In this document: in pieces, positions 16,898 through 25,956 of the stretch | Position numbering within the stretch: the stretch's first letter is position 1 | Layout of the letters: every line of letters begins with the position of its first letter | Assembly (NCBI GenBank): GCA_037381915.1 | Contig: JARRQJ010000011.1 | Location: forward strand, 1 to 64,000 | Source of the DNA: JARRQJ01 sp037381915 | Lineage (GTDB): Bacteria > Pseudomonadota > Gammaproteobacteria > DRLM01 | Direction of reading: 5' to 3' | DNA: 64,000 nucleotides | Translations under genes and position numbers: made by a program | The notes under the pieces: generated by a model | Told to the model about the DNA's origin: nothing | The model's input: the letters and a program-made list of their open reading frames with translations, nothing else | Database searches by the model: none

Positions 16898-18787
16898 TCA
16901 GGCGGATTTGCGGGCCGCGGCGCGCTTTTTCAAATGCACCAGGAGCAGCGATATGGCCGCGGGGGTGACGCCGGCGATGCGCGCGGCCTGACCCACGGTG
17001 GCGGGACGCACCCGGGCGAGCTTTTCGCACACCTCCGCGGACAGGCCGCGGACTTGGCTGTAATCGAAATCCTGCGGCACGCCGGTTTCTTCATGGCGGC
17101 GGTGGCGCTCGATCTCGTCCTGTTGCCGGTCGATGTAGCCGGTGTAACGGGCCTGAATCTCCAGCTGCTCGATGACCTTGGCGTCGCTGACACCGGGGCC
17201 GGCACCGGGTAGCGTCATCAGCGTGCGATAATTCACTTCGGGACGGCGCAACAGGTCCGCGACGCGGTATTCCCGCGCCAGGGGCGCGCCCAGTACGCGC
17301 TGCGCCTGTTCAGCGGCGACTTGTCCGGGGCGCAGCCAGGTTTCGCGTAGCCGCTGCTGCTCTTGCGCGATAGCGTCGCGTTTTTCGCTGAAACGCCGCC
17401 AGTGCGCCTCGTTCACCAAACCAAGTTCGCGGCCCTTGCCGGTGAGGCGCAGGTCGGCGTTGTCTTCGCGCAGCAATAGACGGTATTCGGCGCGGCTGGT
17501 GAACATGCGATAGGGCTCCTGGGTGCCGCGGGTGATCAAGTCGTCGATGAGTACGCCGATGTAGGCCTCGTCGCGGCGCGGGCACCATGGCGGCTTGCCC
17601 TGGACCTTGAGCGCGGCATTGATCCCGGCGATGAGCCCTTGCGCCGCCGCCTCTTCATAACCGGTGGTACCGTTGATCTGTCCGGCGAAGAACAGGCCGG
17701 CGATATGCTTGGTCTCCAGCGAAGCGTGCAAGTCGCGAGGATCGAAGAAGTCGTATTCGATGGCGTAACCGGGGCGGGTAACGTGAGCGTTTTCAAAGCC
17801 GCGGATGGAACGCACCAGTTTGTATTGCACATCGAAGGGCAGGCTGGTGGAGATGCCGTTGGGATAGACTTCGTGGGTGCTCAAACCCTCCGGTTCGACG
17901 AAGATCTGATGGGACTCTTTATCGGCGAAACGCACCACCTTGTCTTCGATGGACGGACAATAGCGCGGCCCCACCCCTTCGATCACGCCGGTGTACAGCG
18001 GAGAACGGGACATGCCGCCGCGAATGATGTCATGGGTGTGGGCATTGGTGTGGGTGATATGGCAGGAAACCTGGCGCGGGTGTTCCCGGGCGTCGCCGAA
18101 GTAGGAAAACACCGGGGTGGGGGCATCGCCCGGCTGTTCGCTCAGTTGGCGGTAATCGATGCTGCGGCCGTCGATGCGCGGCGGTGTGCCGGTCTTGAGG
18201 CGGTTCACCCGCAGCGGCAATTCCCGCAGGCGCGCGGCCAGGGCATTGGCGGGCGGATCGCCGGCCCGCCCGCCCTGATAATTGGCAAGCCCGACATGGA
18301 TACGCCCGGCCAGGAAGGTGCCCACGGTGAGTACCACGGTGGAGGCGCGAAAGCGCAGGCCCATCTGGGTGACCACGCCGCATACCGCATCGTTCTCCAC
18401 TATGAGATCGTCCACCGCCTGCTGGAACAGCGCGAGATGGTCCTGGTGTTCCAGCGCGGCACGCACCACTTGTTTATAGAGCACCCGATCGGCCTGGGCA
18501 CGGGTGGCGCGCACCGCCGGGCCCTTGGCGCCGTTGAGGATCCGGAAATGGATGCCGGCATGATCGGCGGCGTGCGCCATCAGTCCTCCCAGGGCATCGA
18601 TCTCCTTGACCAAATGGCCCTTGCCGATTCCCCCGATGGCGGGATTGCAGCTCATCTGGCCCAGGGTCTCGATACTCTGGGTGAGCAGCAGGGTCCGCGC
18701 GCCTACGCGCGCCGCCGCCAGGGCCGCTTCGGTCCCGGCATGGCCGCCACCCACTACGATGACGTCGTAACGATCCTGGAATTGCAC
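16898..18787 (-). CDS. mnmG: tRNA uridine-5-carboxymethylaminomethyl modification enzyme MnmG
   Basis: This 629-residue FAD protein (GidA) works with MnmE to modify the wobble uridine of several tRNAs. The FAD-binding motif VVGGGHAGTEAALAAARVG lies near residues 11-30, the CNPAIGGIGKGH segment near residue 47, and the C-terminal helical domain that contacts MnmE is complete. The length equals that of the E. coli protein. In most relatives mnmG lies next to mnmE; here the two are separated by a block of genes in the opposite direction (18941-25909). Its partner mnmE is broken in this assembly. Confidence 0.98.
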   Translation of the reverse strand: MQFQDRYDVIVVGGGHAGTEAALAAARVGARTLLLTQSIETLGQMSCNPAIGGIGKGHLVKEIDALGGLMAHAADHAGIHFRILNGAKGPAVRATRAQADRVLYKQVVRAALEHQDHLALFQQAVDDLIVENDAVCGVVTQMGLRFRASTVVLTVGTFLAGRIHVGLANYQGGRAGDPPANALAARLRELPLRVNRLKTGTPPRIDGRSIDYRQLSEQPGDAPTPVFSYFGDAREHPRQVSCHITHTNAHTHDIIRGGMSRSPLYTGVIEGVGPRYCPSIEDKVVRFADKESHQIFVEPEGLSTHEVYPNGISTSLPFDVQYKLVRSIRGFENAHVTRPGYAIEYDFFDPRDLHASLETKHIAGLFFAGQINGTTGYEEAAAQGLIAGINAALKVQGKPPWCPRRDEAYIGVLIDDLITRGTQEPYRMFTSRAEYRLLLREDNADLRLTGKGRELGLVNEAHWRRFSEKRDAIAQEQQRLRETWLRPGQVAAEQAQRVLGAPLAREYRVADLLRRPEVNYRTLMTLPGAGPGVSDAKVIEQLEIQARYTGYIDRQQDEIERHRRHEETGVPQDFDYSQVRGLSAEVCEKLARVRPATVGQAARIAGVTPAAISLLLVHLKKRAAARKSA

Positions 18788-18940
18788 GTAAATCCGCCCC
18801 CGGACAAGGCCCGCGCCCGGCTAAAAACCGCGTATTTTACGCCGGGTGCGGGGACTTGGCCAATGTCCCGGCCAAAATAAAGAATGTACGGTGCCGGCCG
18901 CTATTCGTAAGGTGGGCGTTTTGCATTACGATAGGGAACC

Positions 18941-19924
18941 ATGACCCCCCCGGTTTTTCATACCGCCGAGCCCCCAAGTCCCGCCAGCGACGACGAGACC
19001 GCCGCGGCCCATCAGGAAATTCTTGACGGCATCATCGCCGCCGCCGGCGAGGTGATCCTCGGCAAGGCGCACGAACTCAAACTGGCCCTGGCCTGCCTCA
19101 TCGCCCGCGGCCATTTACTCATCGAGGATCTGCCCGGGGTGGGCAAGACCACCCTGGCCCATGTGCTGGCCAAGGCCTTGGGGCTGCAGTTCCGGCGTAT
19201 TCAGTTCACCAGCGACCTGTTGCCGGCGGATATCCTCGGCACCACGGTGTACGACCGACAGGAAGGGAGGTTCAGTTTTCACCGCGGGCCGATCTTCGCC
19301 CAACTGGTCCTGGCCGATGAGGTGAATCGCGCCACACCCAAGACCCAAAGCGCTCTGTTGGAGGCCATGGAGGAAAACCAGGTCACCGTCGAGGGCCATA
19401 CTTATCCGCTGCCGGAACCCTTTTTCGTGGTGGCCACGCAAAATCCCAATGACCAGATCGGCACCTTCCCCTTGCCGGAATCCCAGTTGGACCGCTTTTT
19501 GATGCGCCTGCAGCTCGGCTATCCCGACGCCGCGGCGGAACGCATCCTGCTCAAGGGCGAGGAACGCCGTGTCTTATTGAAAGACATGGCCCCCGCCACC
19601 GATTCCGCCGCACTCGCCGGCATGCAATCCGCGGCGGCGAGGGTGAACGTCAGCGACGCCCTGGTGGATTACGTACAAGCCCTGCTGCGTTTCAGCCGGG
19701 AAGCGCCCTATTACCGCAACGGCCTGTCGCCCCGTGCCGGCGTGGCCATCGTACGCGCCGCCCAGGCGTGGGCGCTCATGGCCGGCCGCCGCTTCGTGGT
19801 CCCGGAGGACGTGCAGGCGGTATTGCCCGCCGTGGCCACGCACCGCCTGCAGGCCGCCGCGGAGACCGGAGAACAGACGGCCGCCGAACTGTTCCGCCAC
19901 CTCGCCACCGTCGCCGTGCCATGA
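18941..19924 (+). CDS. MoxR-family AAA+ ATPase
   Basis: This 327-residue ATPase has Walker A (GVGKTTLAHVLA, near residue 65), Walker B (VLADEVNRATPKTQSALLEAMEE) and sensor 1 (VVATQNPND). MoxR ATPases act as chaperones that insert metals or activate partner proteins, usually with a VWA or DUF58 protein. The next gene encodes DUF58, and the third a transglutaminase, the standard three-gene set. It reads divergently from mnmG across a 153-nt spacer that should hold both promoters. Confidence 0.92.
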   Translation: MTPPVFHTAEPPSPASDDETAAAHQEILDGIIAAAGEVILGKAHELKLALACLIARGHLLIEDLPGVGKTTLAHVLAKALGLQFRRIQFTSDLLPADILGTTVYDRQEGRFSFHRGPIFAQLVLADEVNRATPKTQSALLEAMEENQVTVEGHTYPLPEPFFVVATQNPNDQIGTFPLPESQLDRFLMRLQLGYPDAAAERILLKGEERRVLLKDMAPATDSAALAGMQSAAARVNVSDALVDYVQALLRFSREAPYYRNGLSPRAGVAIVRAAQAWALMAGRRFVVPEDVQAVLPAVATHRLQAAAETGEQTAAELFRHLATVAVP

Positions 19925-19927
19925 CCG

Positions 19928-20896
19928 ATGAACCGCCGTCTTGCGGCAATCGCCGAACCGCTGATCTTTAAACTGTTCCATCACAACATCCCCACGGGGC
20001 ACAGCCTCAGCCTGGAGCGACGGCGGATCTACGCCCTGCCTACCCGCTATGGAGTGCTGTTTGCCGCCATGTTGCTGGTGATGTTGCTGGGCTCCATCAA
20101 TTACAACAACAGCCTGGGCTTCATGCTGACCTTTCTCCTCGCCAGCGTCGGAATCATTTCCATCCTCTACACTTATCGCAACATCGCCCACCTGCAAGTA
20201 CGCAGCGGTAAGGCACCGCCCGTCTTCGCCGGCAAAGAGGCGCACTTCGCCGTGCACCTGCATAATTCGGAACCATCGCCGCGCTATGCCATGCAGGTGC
20301 AGGCCGCGGGGGCCGAATCGCGCTGCGTCGACATCCCGGCCATGGACGACAGCACGGTCGAGCTGGTGGTCCCGGCGCACAGGCGCGGCCGACTGTCGCT
20401 GGGTAAGATCACCCTGTCCTCCACCTATCCCCTGGGGCTGGTGCGCACCTGGGCTTATGTCAATCTGGACATGCATTGCATCGTGTATCCCGCACCGGGT
20501 CCCCGCCAGCCATTGGCGAGCGATGCCAGTCCTCATCAAGGCGACCGCGCCGGCTCGGCCATGGGCAGCGATGATTTTCTCGGCTTTCGCGCCTATCTGC
20601 CCGGTGACTCCCCACGCCATCTTCACTGGAAGGCATTGGCGCGCGGCCTGCCGCTGCTCACCAAAAAATTCGCCGCCAGTGAAACGCGGGACTTGTGGTT
20701 GGACTGGTCGCTGCTCGCCGCACCGGATAACGAGGCGCGCTTGCGCATGCTTTGCCGCTTGGTCCTCGAGGCGCAGCGCGGCGCACAGCCCTATGGCCTG
20801 CGTCTCCCCGGCGTGGAAATCGCACCCGCTCTGAGCATGCAGCATCAGCACCGTTGCCTCAAGGCCCTGGCATTGTTCGAGGAGCGCGGGCCGTGA
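19928..20896 (+). CDS. DUF58-domain membrane protein
   Basis: This 322-residue protein has two membrane helices near residues 40-80, then a hydrophilic region and the DUF58 core around GDSPRHLHWKALARGLPLLTKKF, which is distantly related to VWA domains. It starts 3 nt after the MoxR stop codon and overlaps the transglutaminase gene by 4 nt, so the three proteins are made together. DUF58 proteins are thought to be partners of MoxR ATPases; the exact task is not known. Confidence 0.88.
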   Translation: MNRRLAAIAEPLIFKLFHHNIPTGHSLSLERRRIYALPTRYGVLFAAMLLVMLLGSINYNNSLGFMLTFLLASVGIISILYTYRNIAHLQVRSGKAPPVFAGKEAHFAVHLHNSEPSPRYAMQVQAAGAESRCVDIPAMDDSTVELVVPAHRRGRLSLGKITLSSTYPLGLVRTWAYVNLDMHCIVYPAPGPRQPLASDASPHQGDRAGSAMGSDDFLGFRAYLPGDSPRHLHWKALARGLPLLTKKFAASETRDLWLDWSLLAAPDNEARLRMLCRLVLEAQRGAQPYGLRLPGVEIAPALSMQHQHRCLKALALFEERGP

Positions 20897-22872
20897 ACCC
20901 CGCGGGCGCCGGGACCGGGTTTCGTCCCGAGGTACTGATCCGTCTGCTGGCGGTATTGAGCCTGGTGGTGGCGCCGCAACTGCCGGAACTGCCGGCGTGG
21001 TTGATCGCCGTGAGCCTTGCCCTGGGGACGTGGTGTTATCTGATCACCCGCTGGTCATTCAAGACGCCGCCCCTGTGGTTGCGCATTATACTCTCCGTCC
21101 TGTTGCTCATGGCGGTGTACGCCCAGTACGGCACGCTGCTGGGTCGCGACGTCGGCGCGACCCTGTTGATCGCCATGCTCGCCCTCAAGCTGATAGAGAT
21201 CAAAGCGGCGCGTGATATCTACATAACCGTGTTCCTCGGTTATTTCTTGATCATTATCGGCTTCCTGTTCACCCAGAGCTTGTGGATGGGCGGCTACATG
21301 CTGGCCATGGTGATCTTGTTGACCGCAGTGTTGAACGACCTCAATCGTACCCGGGTCACGGACGTTTTTACCAACCTCCGCCTCGCCGCCGCCTTGCTGC
21401 TGCGGGCCTTGCCGCTCGCCGCGGTCGTTTTCGTGCTGTTTCCGCGCATCTCCGGGCCGTTGTGGGGGCTGCCCAAGGATGCCTACAGCGGCATGATCGG
21501 CCTGGACGACCGGATGGCCCCGGGACAGATCAGCGAATTGATCCAATCCGATGCAGTGGCCTTTCGCGCCAGCTTCGACGGGCCTATCCCGCCGCCACCG
21601 CAGCGTTACTGGCGCGGTCCGGTCTTGTGGGAAACCGACGGCTCGGCTTGGCGTGCGGGACAGCTGTGGGATGCGCTGCCGCGCAGCAAACCGCCGCCCT
21701 TTGCCGCCGCCGGCAAACCCGTGCGGTACACCATAACCCTGGAACCAGACAACCGCCCGTGGCTGTATGCGCTGGATCTGGTTGCCACTGCGCCGGCCGG
21801 CACCTGGATCGCGCCCGATTTCCTGTTGGTACACCCCGCGCCGTTGCGGGAACGGCTGCGTTATACGGTCACCTCCTATCCCGACGGCGTCGCCACTCAC
21901 CTCAACAGTTTTGAGCGACAACGCGCCTTGCAACTCCCCGTCAGTGGTAATCCGGGGGCGCGCGCCCTGGCACGGCGCTGGCGGAAAGAATTCCACGCTC
22001 CGGCCGCCATCGTCCAACAGGCCCTGCGCATGTTCCACAATGAACCGTTTGTTTACACTCTGGAGCCGCCGCCGATCGCCAGGGACTTCGTCGACGGCTT
22101 CTTATTCCACACCCGGAAGGGCTTTTGCGAGCACTATGCCGCCAGTTTCACTTTCCTGATGCGCGCCGCCGGCATACCCGCCCGCGTGGTGACCGGCTAT
22201 CAGGGCGGCCAGCTCAACCCCATCGGTCATTACCTGATCGTGCGCCAGCGCGACGCCCATGCCTGGTCCGAGGTATGGCTGGACGACCGGGGGTGGATGC
22301 GGGTGGATCCCACCACCGCCGTGGCGGCGGAGCGCATCGATCTGAGTATTGATAATGGCCTGGAAGCCGTGGGGGACGCGGTGCGCTTCGATGTGCCGCA
22401 AGCGGCGTGGCTGGCCGCATTATGGCGGGATGCCCTGTTCGGCTGGGACGCGCTGAACAACAAATGGAATCAATGGGTGTTGAGTTATGGCGCGGAACGC
22501 CAAGCCGATTTGCTGGGATGGCTGGAGTTGGGAGGGCTCGCCTGGCAAAGCACGGCAATTGTGCTGTTGGCACTGGTCGGTACGGCGTTGGTCGGAATCA
22601 TGGTCCTGCTATTTAAACGGGAGCGCCGCTGCGACGATGTTATTGTCCGCGTCTACCAGGATTTTTGCCGTAAACTTGCGCGCCGCGGTCTGAATCGCCG
22701 CTCCTATGAAGGGCCGACGGCGTTCGCCGAGCGGGTCGCCGCGCAGCGTCCCGATCTCGCCGGTCAGGTTCGTAACATCGCCAAGCTGTACACCGCACTG
22801 CGCTACGGCCTTGATCGCCCGCCAACCGGATTGGACATCCTGCGCCGCGCCGTCCGGGACTTCCGACCCTGA
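20893..22872 (+). CDS. Membrane transglutaminase-like protein (TgpA type)
   Basis: This 659-residue protein begins with about six membrane helices (DUF3488-type), followed by a periplasmic transglutaminase-like domain with a full Cys-His-Asp triad: GFCEHYAASF, QRDAHAWSEVW and GWMRVDPT. A further membrane helix near residue 570 and a cytoplasmic tail follow. The Pseudomonas relative TgpA is essential for viability. The GTG start at 20893 overlaps the DUF58 stop (GTGA) and has GAGGAG 8 nt upstream; an open extension to 20752 is spurious. Confidence 0.9.
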   Translation: MNPAGAGTGFRPEVLIRLLAVLSLVVAPQLPELPAWLIAVSLALGTWCYLITRWSFKTPPLWLRIILSVLLLMAVYAQYGTLLGRDVGATLLIAMLALKLIEIKAARDIYITVFLGYFLIIIGFLFTQSLWMGGYMLAMVILLTAVLNDLNRTRVTDVFTNLRLAAALLLRALPLAAVVFVLFPRISGPLWGLPKDAYSGMIGLDDRMAPGQISELIQSDAVAFRASFDGPIPPPPQRYWRGPVLWETDGSAWRAGQLWDALPRSKPPPFAAAGKPVRYTITLEPDNRPWLYALDLVATAPAGTWIAPDFLLVHPAPLRERLRYTVTSYPDGVATHLNSFERQRALQLPVSGNPGARALARRWRKEFHAPAAIVQQALRMFHNEPFVYTLEPPPIARDFVDGFLFHTRKGFCEHYAASFTFLMRAAGIPARVVTGYQGGQLNPIGHYLIVRQRDAHAWSEVWLDDRGWMRVDPTTAVAAERIDLSIDNGLEAVGDAVRFDVPQAAWLAALWRDALFGWDALNNKWNQWVLSYGAERQADLLGWLELGGLAWQSTAIVLLALVGTALVGIMVLLFKRERRCDDVIVRVYQDFCRKLARRGLNRRSYEGPTAFAERVAAQRPDLAGQVRNIAKLYTALRYGLDRPPTGLDILRRAVRDFRP

Positions 22873-23194
22873 GGAGGTACATTGGAACCCGGATAGTCAT
22901 CTCGACTGTCGCCGCAAAGCGACAGGATAATCCGTGAGCGTAAACAAAATCGCGGGCATGGGTCACAACGGCCGTGTAGAATTACCGGCTGCTAATAGCG
23001 CGCATCCCGATCAGCGCCGGAACTGGCGGTTCGACAAGCGCTATTGCTTGCAGCTACAGTTACAATCATGTCTAATGCCGGGAAAGTCACAAGGTCGCCT
23101 GTATCCGGGATTCGCCTGGGGGGATGCGTAATGGGTACTGATGAATACAGATATTGTTGGTAGGTATCCTCAGGGGTAATGCCTGTCCTTGACT
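22873..23194. other. Structured leader ahead of the GGDEF-EAL gene
   Basis: There is no gene in these 322 bases. A perfect 7-bp hairpin CTGTCGC/GCGACAG with loop CGCAAA lies at 22906-22925, framed by an outer CGGAT/ATCCG pair. It has no following T run, so it is a poor terminator for the transglutaminase gene. Further short stems occur downstream (for example CGCC/GGCG around 23017-23030). The promoter of the signalling gene should lie here. Confidence 0.35.
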
Positions 23195-25909
23195 ATGAGA
23201 CGCAATAAAAACCACTTTCAAGAACCCCCCAAAACCACGCCTCCTCGAAAACACCAGCGGCTTTTGGCAGCTATCTGCGAGCTTTACGCCCAACACCAGC
23301 AAGGCGACGATCCGCAAGCGTTGTTAACCGACTTGCTCAACGCCGTTCTGGATTTCACCGGCAGCCCCTATGGCGCCGTCATTGAAGTACACCACAGCAA
23401 AGAGCGTCAGCTTGAATTCAAACGAGCCGCGCAGGCTTACCCGTCCGGCGCGGAATCAAAGCGATTCGAAGCGCTCATGACGCAAGTGATGAAGAGCGGG
23501 CGCGCCGCCGCCCGCGTCCAGCGGCGAGCCGGGGAAACCATTTTTCCCGAAACCTTCCTGGGCTTGCCGGTCTATTGCGGAGACGAGCTGGTGGCCGTGG
23601 CGGCGGTCGGGAACAATCCGCGCGGTTACGACAAGGAAACGGGCGCCTTTCTCGATCCCCTGTTACGCGGCGCCGGCAGCTTGATCCAATCTCGTCGACA
23701 TCTTCAAGAACGCCGTCTTGCTGAGCGCAAGCGCCGCCAAGCGCTAACGGACTGCAAGTATATCGAAACATCTTTGCGGAGCATCGCGTCCATCGTTTCG
23801 TCCTGCACCGGCCAGGAATATTTTCATTCCCTGGTGAAACAGCTCAGCAAGGTACTCCAGGTAGATGCCGCCTTCATCACCATACTTCGGGAAGGTGCAA
23901 CCAACACTGCCGAGGTCACCATCTGCGATCGCGGCGAGGTGCGAGAAAATTTGCACCGCACCATCGGTGGCAGCCCCTGTGAACAGATCATGGCGCAAGG
24001 TGGCCGGCACTATCTCTCGGGTCTGAAAAAGAAGTTTCCACGTGACACCATGACCCATGATTTCGGCTGGGACAGTTGCCTGGGTGTGCCGCTGCACGAC
24101 GTCGCGGGCAAGGTGCTGGGCGTCATCGCGGTGGCGGACCGCAAATCCATCGCCCGCCGCCAGCCCGCGGAAGCCATCCTGCAGATATGCGCCTCGCGCG
24201 TCGCCGCGGAGCTGGTGCATCAGCACACCGAGGTAAAAACCAATAAGCTGACCCAGGTGCTGGAACAGACCGCGGACTCCATCACCATCACCGACACCAA
24301 CGGCGTCATCGAATACATCAATCCCGCCTTTACCGCCATGACCGGTTTCAGTGTACAGGAAGCGGTGGGGCATTATCCGAGTATCGTCAAATCGGGTCGT
24401 CACCAACCCCAATTCTACCAGCAGCTGTGGGATGCGCTGCAGCAAGGCGAGGCCTTCCGCGACGTCTTCATCAACCGCAAGAAGGGCGGCGAACTGTACT
24501 ATGAGGAAAAGACCATCACGCCCCTCAAGGATGGTCAAGGCCGCATCACGCATTACATCTCCACCGGAAAGGACATCACCGAACGCATGCAGACCCAGGA
24601 GCGGCTGCATTATCTTTCCTATCACGATGTCCTGACGGAACTGCCCAACCGCCTGCTGTTCCTGGAGTGGCTCAATCACGCCCTGACCGTCGACGACGAT
24701 GTCGGCATCAAACTGGCCGTGATCTGCATCGACGTGGACCGTTTCAAAATTATCAATGACACCCTGGGTCACGACAGCGGCGACCGGGTCCTGTTGTGCC
24801 TGGCCGGCCTTTTGAAAAGCTGTCTGGGCAAGGGCGATACGGTGGCGCGCCTGGGCGGCGATGAGTTTGCCGTGTTGGTGGAACACTTCGCCTCGCCCAG
24901 CGATGTGATGACCAAGATCAGCAAGATTCTCGAACGGCTGGCGCAGCCGCTGCATATCGACGGCCACGATCTTTATATCACCGTCAGTATGGGGATCGCC
25001 CTGGCACCGGATGACGGCGCCGACGCCAACACCCTGTTGAAGAACGCCGATGCCGCCTTGAACCGCGCCAAGGAGCAGGGCCGCCATACCTACCAGTTCT
25101 ATTCCGCCGACCTGAGTCAAAAGGCATCCAACCGCCTCAACCTCGAAACCAACCTCTACCGCGCCATCGAGCGGCAGGAATTCCACCTGTGTTATCAGCC
25201 GCAAGTCGATCTCGAGACGGGGCGGGTGATGGGCCTGGAGGCCTTGCTGCGCTGGCAGCATCCCGAGCTGGGCATCATCAACCCGCTGGAGTTCATTCCT
25301 CTCCTCGAAGACACCGGTTTGATCATTCCGGTGGGCGAATGGGTGTTGCGCGCCGCCTGTACCGAGGCGGCGCACTGGCAGCGCCTGACCGATATTCCGT
25401 TACGCCTGTCCGTCAACCTTTCCGGCCGGCAATTCAACGATCCGGCACTCCACAAGACCGTGGGCAATATCCTGGCGGAAACCCGGCTGGCACCGTCGCA
25501 GCTGGAGTTGGAGATCACCGAAAGTGTACTGATGCAGAACGACCAGGCCTCCATGTCCAACCTGGGCGCCCTGCAGCGCCTGAAGATCCGCATCGCCATC
25601 GACGACTTCGGCACTGGATATTCGTCACTGAGCTATCTGAAACGCTTTCCGGTGGACACCCTCAAGATCGACCGCTCTTTCGTCCGCGACGTCATTGTGA
25701 ATCCCGATGACGAGACCATCATCAATGCCATCATTGCCATGGCCCGCTCACTGCAAGTGGACGTCATCGCCGAAGGGGTGGAGACCCAAGGGCAACTGGC
25801 ATTCCTGCGCAGCAGCGGTTGCCAGTCGGCGCAGGGATTTCTGCTCAGCAAACCATTCATGGCCGAGGAACTGCCGCGTTTCCTGGAACAGCCCATCCAT
25901 TTCACCTGA
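23195..25909 (+). CDS. GAF-GAF-PAS-GGDEF-EAL cyclic-di-GMP signalling protein
   Basis: This protein of about 904 residues has an N-terminal GAF-like domain (about 30-180), a second GAF (about 190-350), a PAS domain (about 360-465, ADSITITDTNGVIEYINPAFTAMTG), a GGDEF domain with intact GGDEF near residue 553, and an EAL domain with EAL near 680, DDFGTGYS near 803 and AEGVET near 855. Both catalytic motifs look intact, so it could make or degrade c-di-GMP. The inhibitory RxxD site ahead of GGDEF is degenerate (GKGD). It has no membrane helix and is cytosolic. The start is uncertain: ATG at 23195 or TTG 6 nt upstream, neither with a good ribosome site. It is convergent with mnmE. Confidence 0.93.
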   Translation: MRRNKNHFQEPPKTTPPRKHQRLLAAICELYAQHQQGDDPQALLTDLLNAVLDFTGSPYGAVIEVHHSKERQLEFKRAAQAYPSGAESKRFEALMTQVMKSGRAAARVQRRAGETIFPETFLGLPVYCGDELVAVAAVGNNPRGYDKETGAFLDPLLRGAGSLIQSRRHLQERRLAERKRRQALTDCKYIETSLRSIASIVSSCTGQEYFHSLVKQLSKVLQVDAAFITILREGATNTAEVTICDRGEVRENLHRTIGGSPCEQIMAQGGRHYLSGLKKKFPRDTMTHDFGWDSCLGVPLHDVAGKVLGVIAVADRKSIARRQPAEAILQICASRVAAELVHQHTEVKTNKLTQVLEQTADSITITDTNGVIEYINPAFTAMTGFSVQEAVGHYPSIVKSGRHQPQFYQQLWDALQQGEAFRDVFINRKKGGELYYEEKTITPLKDGQGRITHYISTGKDITERMQTQERLHYLSYHDVLTELPNRLLFLEWLNHALTVDDDVGIKLAVICIDVDRFKIINDTLGHDSGDRVLLCLAGLLKSCLGKGDTVARLGGDEFAVLVEHFASPSDVMTKISKILERLAQPLHIDGHDLYITVSMGIALAPDDGADANTLLKNADAALNRAKEQGRHTYQFYSADLSQKASNRLNLETNLYRAIERQEFHLCYQPQVDLETGRVMGLEALLRWQHPELGIINPLEFIPLLEDTGLIIPVGEWVLRAACTEAAHWQRLTDIPLRLSVNLSGRQFNDPALHKTVGNILAETRLAPSQLELEITESVLMQNDQASMSNLGALQRLKIRIAIDDFGTGYSSLSYLKRFPVDTLKIDRSFVRDVIVNPDDETIINAIIAMARSLQVDVIAEGVETQGQLAFLRSSGCQSAQGFLLSKPFMAEELPRFLEQPIHFT

Positions 25910-25956
25910 GCAAAACGAGACAAATCAAAGCATGCCCGCGTCCGCCGGTGATGCGC

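Noticed and set aside
20752..20892. Upstream extension of the transglutaminase gene
   Set aside because: It would overlap the DUF58 gene by 145 nt; the GTG at 20893 has a perfect ribosome site and a normal 4-nt overlap.
22873..22960. Type I c-di-GMP riboswitch before the GGDEF-EAL gene
   Set aside because: The CGCAAAGC string recalls the motif, but here CGCAAA is the loop of a closed hairpin and the tetraloop-receptor stems are missing.
24030..24050. Third parS site around CACGTG in the GGDEF-EAL gene
   Set aside because: The core is present, but four of the ten flanking bases differ from consensus. A CACGTG near 37852 is weaker still.
23744..25375. Open frame of 543 codons on the minus strand opposite the GGDEF-EAL gene
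   Set aside because: It mirrors the codon structure of a clear plus-strand gene in GC-rich DNA and encodes no recognisable domain. Similar antisense frames at 5978-7117, 17639-18880 and 59724-60737 were rejected for the same reason.
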